Source: Prado023 sp963753075 (GTDB lineage Bacteria; Actinomycetota; Actinomycetes; S36-B12; CAIYMF01). From it: a stretch of DNA of 64,000 bases. Below the pieces are notes generated by a model that had not been told where the DNA came from, searched no databases, and saw only the letters and a list, made by a program, of their open reading frames with translations. The position numbers were made by a program, and so were the translations under genes. The stretch covers positions 744,001 through 808,000 of the forward strand of contig CAVWAR010000017.1 in NCBI GenBank assembly GCA_963753075.1, written 5' to 3'. This document shows, piece by piece, positions 17,016 through 25,637 of the stretch (position 1 is the first letter of the stretch; every line of letters starts with the position of its first letter).

Positions 17016-17039
17016 CCGGTCTGTGGTGTCCGAGGGGGG
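16992..17039. repeat. Right direct repeat of the integrated element, overlapping the tRNA-Leu 3' end
   Basis: Partner of 10217-10264 (43 of 48 bases identical). Bases 17024-17039 are the last 16 bases of the tRNA gene including CCA. The remainder is the tRNA-proximal downstream sequence and hairpin. This makes the tRNA-Leu gene the likely integration target, restored by the element on insertion. Confidence 0.75.
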
Positions 17040-17112
17040 ACTTGAACCCCCATGCCCCGTAAAGGGCACTAGCACCTCAAGCTAGCGCGTCTGCCTATTC
17101 CGCCACCCGGAC
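17024..17112 (-). tRNA. tRNA-Leu (anticodon GAG)
   Basis: Reading the minus strand from 17112, the acceptor arm GTCCGGG pairs with CTCGGAC, with one G-T pair. The D arm is followed by the anticodon stem CTAGC / GCTAG around the loop TTGAGGT, which gives anticodon GAG for leucine codons CUC and CUU. A long variable arm (GTGCCCTTTACGGGGCAT) is present as in all class II tRNAs. GTTCAAGTC marks the T loop, and CCA is encoded. All features of a functional tRNA-Leu are intact. Confidence 0.95.
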
Positions 17113-17219
17113 GAGGTGCACCTGCGAACCTCCGCAGGAAGCACGCACAGGATAGCAACCATCCTCGACCCGCGACCAATCGCGAATCCGTGCACGCGGC
17201 CGACCCAGATGCGCGGCCC

Positions 17220-17756
17220 TCAGGGAAGCTGACCGCCGAAGGCCATGGCCAACCGGATGAGCCGATCCTGCCCTCCGGTGAACTCAGCGAGCACGGCCTC
17301 GGACGTGGCCTCCTCGGGGGTCAGCCAGGCAAGGTCGATGGCCGACTGGGTCGGCACGCAGTCACCGTCCACGGGCACGACGTAGGCAAGGGCAACCGCG
17401 TGCTGGCGTGGGTCATGGAACCCCGTCACGGTGGGGTCCGGGAAGTACTCGACGATCGTGAACGGCGAGATCGAGACCGGGAGCCGGGGGAGGGCCACCG
17501 GGCCGAGGTCCTTCTCCAGGTTCCGGATCAGCGCGTCGCGGATTCGCTCCTTGTACATCACGCGACCCGCGACCACGGCACGTGACAGCGTCCCATCGGG
17601 GCGTGCGCGCAGCAGCAGCCCGACCGCGGTGATCCGGCCGGTGGCATCGATCCGGACGGGGATCGCCTCGACGTAGAGAATCGGCAACGTCCCGCGCACC
17701 GTCGACAGGTCCTCGTCACTCAACCAGGGGGAGACAACTCCCAGTGCCTCGCTCAT
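17220..17756 (-). CDS. NUDIX-like protein (DUF4916-type)
   Basis: The 178-aa protein resembles actinobacterial NUDIX-family proteins annotated as DUF4916. It has an N-terminal PILYVEAIPVRIDATGRI strand, a degenerate NUDIX region (YKERIRDALIRNLEKDLGP, lacking the full REUXEE consensus) and a C-terminal helix. Hydrolase activity on nucleoside diphosphates is therefore doubtful. The start ATG at 17756 follows CACAAT at seven bases, consistent with a leaderless message. The gene diverges from the M20 peptidase gene across only 72 bp. Confidence 0.75.
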   Translation of the reverse strand: MSEALGVVSPWLSDEDLSTVRGTLPILYVEAIPVRIDATGRITAVGLLLRARPDGTLSRAVVAGRVMYKERIRDALIRNLEKDLGPVALPRLPVSISPFTIVEYFPDPTVTGFHDPRQHAVALAYVVPVDGDCVPTQSAIDLAWLTPEEATSEAVLAEFTGGQDRLIRLAMAFGGQLP

Positions 17757-17816
17757 GGAAGAGATTGTGCATGGTCCTGCGGCACTTCGCGCGACCCGTA
17801 CTCGGGCAGAACACGG

Positions 17817-17822
17817 CAGGAT
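17817..17822 (+). promoter_or_regulatory. -10-like hexamer CAGGAT for the M20 peptidase gene
   Basis: CAGGAT ends six bases before the GTG at 17829, with no Shine-Dalgarno sequence. The same hexamer at the same distance precedes the genes at 26630 and 48975. Confidence 0.5.
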
Positions 17823-17828
17823 AGGCGT

Positions 17829-19193
17829 GTGCCCCCCACCAGTGACCTCGCCCTCGATGCGATGCCGGAAGCTGAGGTCGACGTCGTCGCCCTCCTGCGC
17901 GGACTCATCCGCATCGACACCACCAACGCCGGGGAACGGCCCGAGACCGTCGGCGAGATCGAGGCGGCGCAGTATGCGGCTGACGTGCTGCGTGAGGCCG
18001 GATTCGACCCGCAGCCGTTCCACACGACGTCGGCCCGACGCGCCGGCCTCGTCCTACGCATCGCAGGCACCGACCCGGACGCATCCCAGCGTGGGCTGCT
18101 CCTGCACGGCCATCTGGACGTGGTGCCGGCACAGGCCGACGACTGGACGCACCCGCCCTTCGCCGCCGAGATCGCCACCGACCCGGACTCTGGCCTGGAC
18201 ATGGTCTGGGGCCGCGGGGCGGTCGACATGAAGGACATGGTCGCCATGATCCTCGCGGTGGCCCGGCACTGGGGACGGACCGGCGCCCGGCCGCGCCGCG
18301 ACGTCGTGATCCTGCTCCTGCCCGATGAGGAGGCAGGCGGGCTGCACGGTTCGCACTGGTTGGTGGACAACCGACCGGACATCTTCGAGGGAGTCACCGA
18401 GGCTGTGGGGGAGGTGGGCGGGTTCTCGATGACGATCCGCGACGACCTGCGCCTCTACCTGGTCCAGACCGCCGAGAAGGGCATCGGCTGGATGCGCCTC
18501 CGTGCCGCCGGACGGGCGGGCCACGGGTCCATGCTCAGCGACGACAACGCGGTGACCAACCTCGCCCGGGCGGTCACTCGGCTCGGGGACCACACGTTCC
18601 CCATCAGGGTCACGGACACCACGCGCGCCTTCGTGGCCGAGCTCTCCGACGCGCTCGGGGTCGACCTCGATCCCCACGACAGCGAGCAGCTCGTTCGGGT
18701 GCTCGGTCCGCTGGCCCGGATCGTGGGCGCAACACTGAGCAACACCGTCAACCCGACGATGCTTGAGGCCGGCTCCAAGGTCAACGTCATCCCCGGCGAG
18801 GCGAGCGCCCATGTGGACGCACGTTTCCTGCCGGGATTCGAGGACGAGATGCTGGCCACCATCGACGAGCTGCTCGGTGACCAGGTCGTCCGTGAGTTCG
18901 TCGTCCGCGACATCGCCCTGGAGACGACATTCGACGGGCCGTCCATCGAGGCCATGGCCGCCGCACTGAAGGCTGAGGACCCGCATGCGCGGGCGGTGCC
19001 GTACACGCTGTCCGGCGGGACCGACGCCAAGGCGTTCTCGCTGCTGGGGATCCGCTGCTACGGCTTCGCGCCACTGCGCCTGCCCCCGACGCTGGACTTC
19101 GGTGCGCTGTTCCACGGGGTCGACGAGCGGGTTCCGATCGACGGCCTGCAGTTCGGGGTCCGGGTCCTCGATCGCTTCCTGCGCTCAGCCTGA
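17829..19193 (+). CDS. M20-family metallopeptidase
   Basis: The 454-aa cytoplasmic protein is a typical dinuclear-zinc M20 enzyme. Metal ligands and catalytic acids are GHLDVVP (His and Asp), GRGAVDMK (bridging Asp), PDEEAGG (catalytic Glu and ligand Glu) and a C-terminal His in ALFHGVDER. The dimerisation domain covers about residues 210-350, including AGHGSM. The group includes ArgE/DapE-like deacylases and dipeptidases. Neighbours do not fix the substrate; cleavage of small peptides or acylated amino acids is likely. GTG start with a leaderless-type promoter. Confidence 0.88.
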   Translation: MPPTSDLALDAMPEAEVDVVALLRGLIRIDTTNAGERPETVGEIEAAQYAADVLREAGFDPQPFHTTSARRAGLVLRIAGTDPDASQRGLLLHGHLDVVPAQADDWTHPPFAAEIATDPDSGLDMVWGRGAVDMKDMVAMILAVARHWGRTGARPRRDVVILLLPDEEAGGLHGSHWLVDNRPDIFEGVTEAVGEVGGFSMTIRDDLRLYLVQTAEKGIGWMRLRAAGRAGHGSMLSDDNAVTNLARAVTRLGDHTFPIRVTDTTRAFVAELSDALGVDLDPHDSEQLVRVLGPLARIVGATLSNTVNPTMLEAGSKVNVIPGEASAHVDARFLPGFEDEMLATIDELLGDQVVREFVVRDIALETTFDGPSIEAMAAALKAEDPHARAVPYTLSGGTDAKAFSLLGIRCYGFAPLRLPPTLDFGALFHGVDERVPIDGLQFGVRVLDRFLRSA

Positions 19194-19274
19194 CCGATCA
19201 ACAGGGGTCGGTCAGGAAGCCAAGCCGCTCGGCGGTCTCCTTCTGCATGAGCTCGGCGCAGTTCCGGCCGCAGG

Positions 19275-20213
19275 TCAGCCCGAGACCTCGTCCAATGCCG
19301 TCCGGATCTCCTCGGGCAGTGTCAGCTCCTCGGCCTGGAGCACGCCGCGCAGTTGCGCTGCGGTACGCGAGCCCAGCAGCACGGAGGCAACGCCGGGGCG
19401 GTCGCGAACCCAGGCCACGGCGACCTCGACTGGGGCGACTCCCAGTCCTTCCGCCGCCGTGCAGACGGCGTCAACCACTCGTCGATGGCTCGCGCCCAGG
19501 TACTCCCGGACGAACCCACCGAGGTGTGGCGAGGCCCCTCGGGAGTCTGCCGGCGTGCCGTGCCGGTACTTTCCGGTGAGGACCCCACGGCCGATCGGCG
19601 ACCACGCGAGAACCCCTGCGCCCACAGCCTCCGCAGCACCGAACACATCGGCCTCCGAGTCACGGGCCAGCAGCGAGTACTCGACCTCATTGGCAACCAT
19701 CGCCAGTCCGTGCCGGTGCTCCGCCCCGGCCGCTGCAAGCGCCAACTGCCAAGGGGCATAGTTCGAGACTCCCACGTAGCGCGCCTTGCCGGACTCCTGG
19801 GCTGCCGCCATCGCCGATAGGGTCTCCTCGATTGGCGTGGCCTCGTCCCAGCCGTGCACCATCCACAGATCCACGAAGTCCGTGCCCAGCCGCTCCAGTG
19901 AACCCTCCAGCGCCCGCAGCAGGTGGCGACGGGAGGCATCGAACCGGCGCTCGGGCGTGCGCCGCCCACCGGCCTTCGTGGCTATCACGACGTCGTCGCG
20001 GGCGCCAGCCTCGGCCACCAGCGCACCGAGCAGCTCCTCGGCCGCCCCAGACGCGTAGACATCGGCCGTGTCGAACAGGGTTCCGCCGGCCTCCAGGAAC
20101 AGCGAGAACTGATCGCGGGCCTCGTACTCGTCGGTGTCCCGGCCCCAGGTCATCGTCCCGAGGCCCATGCGGCTGACCTGCAGCCCGCTGCGACCGACCA
20201 CCCTGCGCTCCAT
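19275..20213 (-). CDS. Aldo/keto reductase
   Basis: The 312-aa protein starts MERRVVGRSGLQVSRMGLGT, the standard beginning of this family. The catalytic tetrad is visible: Asp in FDTADVY with Tyr in the same motif, Lys in VVIATKAGG and His in WMVHGWD. NADPH-binding elements appear in WSPIGRGVLTGKY and LLGSRTAAQL. It would reduce aldehydes or ketones in the cytoplasm. Length is normal. TAGCGT lies eight bases before the ATG. Frames upstream of 20213 are not needed. Confidence 0.9.
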   Translation of the reverse strand: MERRVVGRSGLQVSRMGLGTMTWGRDTDEYEARDQFSLFLEAGGTLFDTADVYASGAAEELLGALVAEAGARDDVVIATKAGGRRTPERRFDASRRHLLRALEGSLERLGTDFVDLWMVHGWDEATPIEETLSAMAAAQESGKARYVGVSNYAPWQLALAAAGAEHRHGLAMVANEVEYSLLARDSEADVFGAAEAVGAGVLAWSPIGRGVLTGKYRHGTPADSRGASPHLGGFVREYLGASHRRVVDAVCTAAEGLGVAPVEVAVAWVRDRPGVASVLLGSRTAAQLRGVLQAEELTLPEEIRTALDEVSG

Positions 20214-20375
20214 GTCGCGCCACGCTATCTGGTGGGGCAGCGCGCGACGGTCAGCGGCTAGGCTCGGCGCGGCGCGGCGTGCGGCCGCAGGGCACCGGGA
20301 GGCAGACGTGGCGGCGATACGACGTTCGCTGCAGGGCCTCCGTCCTGCGCCCAGCATGACCTGGCGGATCCGATC

Positions 20376-21266
20376 ATGATCGCTGCCCTCACCTGCGTCT
20401 CAGCAGGCGCGGCTGGTGCCGCCGAGACCACATCCGCTGAAGCGGTCACCTGGTTCCAGGCGATCGTCCTCGGAGTGATCCAGGGACTCACCGAGTTCCT
20501 GCCGATCTCCAGCAGCGGGCACCTGCTGATCTTCTCCCAGCTCTTCGGCTGGACCGATCCCGGCGCCGCGTTCACCGCCGTCACCCAGATCGGCACTGAG
20601 ACCGCGGTCCTCATCTACTTCGCCAAGGACATCTGGCGGATCCTGAGGGCGTGGTTCGGGCAGTTCGCCCACCCGGAGACCCGAGGCGATCCGGATGTTC
20701 GCATGGGGTGGCTGGTCATTGTCGGCACGATCCCGATCGGCCTGCTCGGCTTCATCTTCTCCGACCAGATCGAGACCATCGCGCGCAACCTGTACCTGGT
20801 GTCGTTCACGCTCATCGTCTTCGGCATCGTGCTGGGGGTTGCTGACCGGACAGCCCGGTCCATCCACACGCTGGGCGAGTTGACCGTGCGCGACGGCATC
20901 ATCTTCGGCTTCGCCCAGGCAGTCTCACTGATCCCCGGGGTATCACGGTCAGGGGCAACCATCTCCGCCGGCCTGTTCATGGGGTACAACCGCGAGGCCG
21001 CCACCCGGTATGCCTTCCTGCTGGCCATCCCCGCGGTGCTGGCGTCCGGCTTCTACCAGGCGCTGGACATCGGGTCAGACCCGGCGGTCGCCTGGGGACC
21101 CACGATCCTGGCCACGATCATTGCCTTCTTCATCGGGTACGCGGTCATCGCCTGGCTGATCCGCTACGTCTCGACGAACTCCTACATGCCCTTCGTGATC
21201 TACCGGATCGGGCTCGGCACACTCGTGCTGGTCCTGCTCGGCACCGGGGTGCTGGTCAACCCCTGA
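20376..21266 (+). CDS. uppP: Undecaprenyl-diphosphate phosphatase UppP (BacA)
   Basis: The 296-aa membrane protein has about eight hydrophobic segments and both UppP signatures: GLTEFLPISSSGHL near residue 38 (catalytic Glu and Ser) and PGVSRSGAT near 190. It hydrolyses undecaprenyl diphosphate to the monophosphate, recycling the lipid carrier for peptidoglycan and teichoic acid synthesis. Overexpression gives bacitracin resistance. The gene is followed by a phosphatase, DUF3090 and a SCO1664-family gene, as I recall for the M. tuberculosis Rv2136c-Rv2133c block. Confidence 0.95.
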   Translation: MIAALTCVSAGAAGAAETTSAEAVTWFQAIVLGVIQGLTEFLPISSSGHLLIFSQLFGWTDPGAAFTAVTQIGTETAVLIYFAKDIWRILRAWFGQFAHPETRGDPDVRMGWLVIVGTIPIGLLGFIFSDQIETIARNLYLVSFTLIVFGIVLGVADRTARSIHTLGELTVRDGIIFGFAQAVSLIPGVSRSGATISAGLFMGYNREAATRYAFLLAIPAVLASGFYQALDIGSDPAVAWGPTILATIIAFFIGYAVIAWLIRYVSTNSYMPFVIYRIGLGTLVLVLLGTGVLVNP

Positions 21267-21347
21267 TCGCTGGGCACCTGGATCGCTGCCCTGATCACCG
21301 GGGACGGTTGGCCAGCGGACCCGGTCGTCGGAGGTGCCACCCGTCGC

Positions 21348-21353
21348 TAGTGT
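21348..21353 (+). promoter_or_regulatory. -10-like hexamer TAGTGT for the histidine phosphatase gene
   Basis: TAGTGT ends eight bases before the ATG at 21362, slightly longer than the six-base spacing at other genes. Confidence 0.4.
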
Positions 21354-21361
21354 GGCCGTCC

Positions 21362-22015
21362 ATGACCACGGTTCTGCTCATCCGCCACGGCCGGACCGCG
21401 GCCAACGCCACCGGCATCCTGGCTGGCCGCTCGCCCGGCGTCCTGCTCGACGCTCAGGGCCGCCGCCAGGCCCGGACGCTGCGAACCCGGCTCCGGGGCC
21501 TGCCCATCGACGTCCTGGTGAGCTCGCCGCTGGAGCGCTGCATCGAGACCGCCGACGGGATCCTCGGCACGCGCCCAGATGTTGAGCGGCTGACCGACGA
21601 AGGGCTGACGGAGTGCGACTACGGCCAGTGGACCGGACGCCCGCTGGCCGAGCTTGCCGAACTGCCGCTGTGGCCGACGATCCAGCGCTCGCCCTCCGAG
21701 GTGACCTTCCCGGGGGGTGAGTCGATGCTCGGGATGGCCGAGCGCGCCACTGCCGCCGTCTCGCGGTGGGTCGCCCGCCATCGCGACGGCACTGTGGTCG
21801 TCGTGTCCCACGGCGATGTGATCAAGGCGATCCTGTCCGATGCCCTCGGCCAGCCGTTGGACCAGTTCCAGCGGATCGTGATCGGACCGGGCTCGATCAG
21901 CGTTGTCCAATACCGCGACGACCACTCGATGGTCATCCGGATGAACGACACTGGGCACCGGCTGCCGATCCAGCCCGCCACCGCGGGCCCCACCGTGGGT
22001 GGGGGCACCGGCTGA
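21362..22015 (+). CDS. Histidine phosphatase (phosphoglycerate-mutase-like)
   Basis: The 217-aa protein has the family's RHG motif (LIRHGRTAAN) with the phospho-accepting His at the N-terminus, the second Arg in SSPLERCIETA and the C-terminal catalytic His in VVSHGDVIKAI. It belongs to the cofactor-independent-looking broad phosphatase branch. The natural substrate is unknown. It forms a conserved actinobacterial block with uppP upstream and DUF3090 downstream. Confidence 0.9.
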   Translation: MTTVLLIRHGRTAANATGILAGRSPGVLLDAQGRRQARTLRTRLRGLPIDVLVSSPLERCIETADGILGTRPDVERLTDEGLTECDYGQWTGRPLAELAELPLWPTIQRSPSEVTFPGGESMLGMAERATAAVSRWVARHRDGTVVVVSHGDVIKAILSDALGQPLDQFQRIVIGPGSISVVQYRDDHSMVIRMNDTGHRLPIQPATAGPTVGGGTG

Positions 22016-22075
22016 AGCCCGGCGCGACGCACCGCACGCTGTGGGCACGCGGGGGCGGTCCTGCCCCAGCCCGGC

Positions 22076-22081
22076 TAGTCT
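22076..22081 (+). promoter_or_regulatory. -10-like hexamer TAGTCT for the DUF3090 gene
   Basis: TAGTCT ends seven bases before the ATG at 22089. This implies that DUF3090 and the coupled next gene can be transcribed separately from the phosphatase gene. Confidence 0.4.
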
Positions 22082-22088
22082 GAACGCC

Positions 22089-22631
22089 ATGTCCCGACAG
22101 ATCCTGCTCCATGATCCCGTGGAGCGCTTCGTCGTGGGAACCGTCGGCATGCCGGGGGAGCGCACGTTCTTCCTGCAGGCACGCTCGGGCACCCTGATCA
22201 GCAGCGTGGTGCTCGAGAAGACCCAGGTGGCCACGTTGGCCGATCGGCTCGAGGAGCTGATCGCTGACGTGGGCGAACGCCTGCAGATCGATGTGCCCGC
22301 GGCAGGTCCTCCCGACCTCGACCCCCTCGAGGTGCCCCTCGTCGAGGAATTCCGGGTCGGCGCAATCGCCTTCGGGTGGGATCCCAGCAGCGACCAGATG
22401 CTCTTCGAGCTCCATGGCCAGACCGACGACGACGTCGATCCCACGGAGCTCGGCGACGATGACGACGGCCCAGCCGTGCTGCGGGTGCGCACGACCCTTC
22501 ATCAGGCGGTCGACTTCATCGCCCGAGCCCGGAAGGTCGTCGAGGCGGGACGACCACCGTGTCCGTTCTGCCAGCAGCCCCTCGATCCGGCGGGCCACAT
22601 CTGCCCCCGGGCGAACGGCTACCGGCGGTGA
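22089..22631 (+). CDS. DUF3090 family protein
   Basis: The 180-aa protein begins MSRQILLHDPVERFVVGTVG and ends with CPFCQQPLDPAGHICPRANG, a short zinc-ribbon-like tail with conserved cysteines. Both ends are diagnostic of the actinobacterial DUF3090 family. No enzyme motif is known. Its stop overlaps the GTG start of the next gene by four bases, so the two products are probably made together. The conserved pairing suggests that they work together; the role is undescribed. Confidence 0.9.
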   Translation: MSRQILLHDPVERFVVGTVGMPGERTFFLQARSGTLISSVVLEKTQVATLADRLEELIADVGERLQIDVPAAGPPDLDPLEVPLVEEFRVGAIAFGWDPSSDQMLFELHGQTDDDVDPTELGDDDDGPAVLRVRTTLHQAVDFIARARKVVEAGRPPCPFCQQPLDPAGHICPRANGYRR

Positions 22632-23428
22632 CCTCACCGGTGGACGCCCTGGCCACCGGTGATCTGCAGGTCCTGGGTCGGTTGCCCGAGGCCTCGAATC
22701 TCGCCCTCCTGGCCGAGGTGGTCACCGACGGCGGACCGATCAGGTGTATCTACAAGCCGATTGTGGGGGAGCGGCCGCTGTGGGACTTCCCGGGAGCAGC
22801 CCTTGCCGCCCGCGAGGTCCTGACCGCCAGGGCCGCCGCCTGCTTCGGCTGGGACCTGGTCCCAGCCACCGTCTGGCGCGACGACGGCCCGTTCGGCGCG
22901 GGCATGTGCCAGGAGTGGGTCGAGTCGGTCGACGGCGCCCCGGTCGCGCTCTTCGCCCGCGGTGCGCTCCCCGAGGGCTGGTGCGACGTCGCCGAGGGGG
23001 TCGACTCCAGCGGTGCACCGGTCCTGTTGGCCCATGAGGTGTCCGATCCGATGGCGCAGATGGTGGTCCTCGATGCCCTGGTCAACAACGCCGACCGCAA
23101 GGGCGGGCACGTGCTGCGCCGACCGGACGGGCGCGTGGCCGCGATCGACCACGGGGTGACCTTCCACGCCGAGAACAAACTGCGCACGGTCCTGTGGGGA
23201 TGGGCCGGGATGCCCATCCCGGAGTCGCTGCTGGGCCAGGTGAGCGACGGGGCGGCCGCCTTCACCGCCCTCGTGCAGGAGTGGGGGACCGGCGCGGCGC
23301 AGGGGTCGGCGCACCTCTCGGATGCCGAGGTCCAGGCCGCGACCGATCGCCTGGAGTCCCTGCTGCGCGAGGCTGCCTTTCCGGTGCCCGCAGCGGACTG
23401 GCCGGCGCTGCCCTGGCCGCCGATGTAG
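22628..23428 (+). CDS. SCO1664-family (PI3/PI4-kinase-like fold) protein
   Basis: The 266-aa protein contains motifs like those of the phosphatidylinositol-kinase-like fold: IYKPIVGERPLWDFP with a Lys in the nucleotide-binding position, NNADRKGGHVL as the catalytic-loop counterpart, and AIDHGVTFH as the metal-binding motif. It may therefore bind ATP and act as a kinase or a related enzyme. It starts at a GTG inside the DUF3090 stop (GTGA). In many actinobacteria, as I recall, the next gene is mshC; here a small kinase gene on the other strand follows instead. Confidence 0.85.
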   Translation: MTSPVDALATGDLQVLGRLPEASNLALLAEVVTDGGPIRCIYKPIVGERPLWDFPGAALAAREVLTARAAACFGWDLVPATVWRDDGPFGAGMCQEWVESVDGAPVALFARGALPEGWCDVAEGVDSSGAPVLLAHEVSDPMAQMVVLDALVNNADRKGGHVLRRPDGRVAAIDHGVTFHAENKLRTVLWGWAGMPIPESLLGQVSDGAAAFTALVQEWGTGAAQGSAHLSDAEVQAATDRLESLLREAAFPVPAADWPALPWPPM

Positions 23429-23536
23429 CCCGGCCGCGGCACGTCGGGGTAGCGGCAGTCAATGGACCGAACGGGTGAATCCCCCTGCGCCGCCGTACAG
23501 GCCTGAGCCACTTCTGCGGTCGGGGCGTCCGCCGGC

Positions 23537-24112
23537 TCAGGAGCCGATGCGCCCGGTCCGGCCGTCCACGCGAACGTCGGCGGCCGCCCGCGTGCCATCG
23601 GCTGCGAAGTGCGTGGCCTCCCGCCGCTGCCAAACGCGCCACTGCGCCTCGAGCGCATCCCCGTCACGGTCCAGGCCGCGTTCGAGCCGGAGGGCCACAG
23701 GTGCCTCGACCCAGACGACCACGCTGGCACGCTCCCGGATGCCTGCCGTGGCACTGGCGCACCCCTCGAGGATCACCACGGGCGCAGCGGGGACCTCGAT
23801 CCAGTCACAGAACCGCGCCTGGACCCAGTCGTAGCGTGGGTGCCGCCCGGCCAGGCCTGCCTCCCACGGTGTCAGCAGCCACGCGTCGATCCGCCACGCC
23901 AACTGATCACCCAGGGACTGCTCCCACCCCTCGTACAGGTCATCCATATGCACCACCGGGACCGCGCCCACAGCCTGTCCCACGGCGGCTGCGAGAGTCG
24001 TCTTCCCCGAGCCGGCCGGGCCGTCGATGCAGACCAGGCGCGTGCCCCCACAACGTGGCTCGGACGCCAGCACCCGAGCAGCCAGCTCTGGGACGCACTC
24101 GGGGATCAGCAC
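23537..24112 (-). CDS. P-loop kinase of the uridine-kinase-like family
   Basis: The 191-aa protein has a Walker A motif GPAGSGKTTLA near residue 31 and MDDLYEGW, a DD-containing substrate/metal site typical of uridine kinase-like proteins. VVILEGCAS resembles their Walker B region. It would phosphorylate a nucleoside or small metabolite in the cytoplasm. The start is the GTG at 24112, supported by a GATGAT hexamer six bases upstream. An ATG at 24120 is out of frame. Confidence 0.8.
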   Translation of the reverse strand: MLIPECVPELAARVLASEPRCGGTRLVCIDGPAGSGKTTLAAAVGQAVGAVPVVHMDDLYEGWEQSLGDQLAWRIDAWLLTPWEAGLAGRHPRYDWVQARFCDWIEVPAAPVVILEGCASATAGIRERASVVVWVEAPVALRLERGLDRDGDALEAQWRVWQRREATHFAADGTRAAADVRVDGRTGRIGS

Positions 24113-24118
24113 GGGTCC

Positions 24119-24124
24119 ATCATC
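24119..24124 (-). promoter_or_regulatory. -10-like hexamer GATGAT for the P-loop kinase gene
   Basis: GATGAT ends six bases before the GTG at 24112. The identical hexamer at the identical distance precedes the lnt start at 40163. Confidence 0.35.
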
Positions 24125-24200
24125 TCCCCACCAGCAGGACTGACCGGGGTCGTCACTGGACCCCCGGACCCGGGTGGGCCACCGACGACGCAGCCTCTGC

Positions 24201-25637
24201 TCAGTCGGCTCGATGCGCCTCGAGGGCGCTCAGGACCGCTTGGTTCCACAGGTCCAGACTCGTGTCCGGCAGGAAGACGTCGATGGCCCGCTGCCTGGCC
24301 GCCGCCCCCAGCCGCTGCGCGAGGGCAGGGTCGTTGAGCACCTGCATCACGGCCCGTCCGAATGCCTCGAGATCGCGCGGATCCGAGACGAGCAATCCGC
24401 TGACCTGATCGTCGATCTGGTCCGTGATCCCACCGACCGCAGATGCGATCACCGGCCGGCCCTTGAACATGGCCTCGGTGACGGTCAGGCCGAATCCCTC
24501 TGCCAGGCTCTTCTGGACCACGATTGCTGCGTGCCGCTGGATGGCATTGACCAAGGCACCGTTCTGCTCCGCGTCATCCATCGGCAGGCTGATCAGGTGC
24601 ACCCGGTCCCGGACGTCGTGGGGCAGTGAGCGCCACTCATCGGTGATCTCATCGAGGACGATCTGGCCCTCTGGGTCGTCTGTGACCGAAGCCGTTGACG
24701 GTCCCACGAGGGCCAGGTGCGCGTCGCTCTGGGGCGCGACGTGAGTCACGAAGCCGCGCATGACGCCGGCCATGTCCTTCAGCGGGTCCCAGCGGGACAC
24801 CTGGACGATCAACGGCACATCCGCACTCGGGGGTTCCCCGGACCTGGTGATCTCCGCAGTCATCGTGAAGGGTGCGGTCGACCCGTCGCTACGCGTGAAG
24901 GAGGCGGCTCCGAATCCCAGGCCGGCGATGACGCCCGCGCCGGACAGCGCGCCCTCGATATCGGCCGCAGAGAGATCCTGGTTCTTGGGGGCCAGTGGGT
25001 CGATGCTCGGCTTGATCACGCGGAGCTTCTCAGGAGGGATCCAGGACGGCGCGTACGAGGCCCGCGTGAACACATAGGTGTCGACGTTGCCCTCCAGGAA
25101 CCCCCTGAGGAACGACCACGCCTCCTCGGTGTACTCGTTGTCATGGTCGATACCGACGTGGCAGCGCCACACGACCGGGATGCCCCGCTCGGCGAGCATC
25201 GCAGCCAGCGGAGCCGGCTGCGGATCGTGGAGGATGACCACGTCCTCATTGGTGACCTCCTCCAGGAGGGCGGGCGCATTGCGCGCCACCACGCCGGCCA
25301 TCAGGGCCTGCTCCACCGTTGACAACTCACCGTCGTCACCCTTGTTCCCGTGGAGGCGATGGTGCAGCCGCTTGGTGAGTGCGAAGAACACGGGGTCGCC
25401 CTCGACGATGAACCATCGCGTCGGGACTCCCGCCCCCTTGGACAGGGGCAGCAGCACGTTGAGCATCTCTGCCACGCCCCCGCCCGATGCCGTGGAGTTC
25501 ACGTTGATGACCCCGTGGCCCCGGAACGCCTCAATCATCCGCGGCGCGACCTCGTCAACCAGCCGGTCGATCTGCTCCTGATCCACGACCACCTTGAGGT
25601 CCTGGATTGATCGTGGGTTGAGCGTGACTTCCTGCAC
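24201..25637 (-). CDS. GT4 glycosyltransferase, trehalose-synthase (TreT)-like
   Basis: The 478-aa protein resembles retaining GT4 enzymes of the TreT / trehalose phosphorylase type. It has NSTASGGGVAEMLN near the N-terminus (sugar/phosphate-binding loop), VVWRCHVGIDHDN, QVSRWDPLKDM opening the second Rossmann domain, and EGFGLTVTEAMFKGRPVIAS, with the acidic residues that bind the nucleotide-sugar ribose. TreT joins NDP-glucose and glucose to trehalose; that substrate is inferred by similarity only. It is a cytoplasmic enzyme. The GTG at 25637 is preferred because upstream codons do not look coding. Together with the sucrose phosphorylase at 30389 it suggests disaccharide metabolism. Confidence 0.8.
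   Translation of the reverse strand: MQEVTLNPRSIQDLKVVVDQEQIDRLVDEVAPRMIEAFRGHGVINVNSTASGGGVAEMLNVLLPLSKGAGVPTRWFIVEGDPVFFALTKRLHHRLHGNKGDDGELSTVEQALMAGVVARNAPALLEEVTNEDVVILHDPQPAPLAAMLAERGIPVVWRCHVGIDHDNEYTEEAWSFLRGFLEGNVDTYVFTRASYAPSWIPPEKLRVIKPSIDPLAPKNQDLSAADIEGALSGAGVIAGLGFGAASFTRSDGSTAPFTMTAEITRSGEPPSADVPLIVQVSRWDPLKDMAGVMRGFVTHVAPQSDAHLALVGPSTASVTDDPEGQIVLDEITDEWRSLPHDVRDRVHLISLPMDDAEQNGALVNAIQRHAAIVVQKSLAEGFGLTVTEAMFKGRPVIASAVGGITDQIDDQVSGLLVSDPRDLEAFGRAVMQVLNDPALAQRLGAAARQRAIDVFLPDTSLDLWNQAVLSALEAHRAD

Noticed and set aside
16227..17075. Single 282-aa minus-strand frame across both integrase remnants and tRNA-Leu
   Set aside because: It runs through the tRNA and both integrase pieces in non-matching frames. 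Only its last part (from 16529) coincides with a likely small gene.
19194..19274. Short minus-strand frame with three cysteines (TCGRNCAEL) ending at 19201
   Set aside because: It would have to start inside the aldo/keto reductase gene and has no start or RBS of its own.
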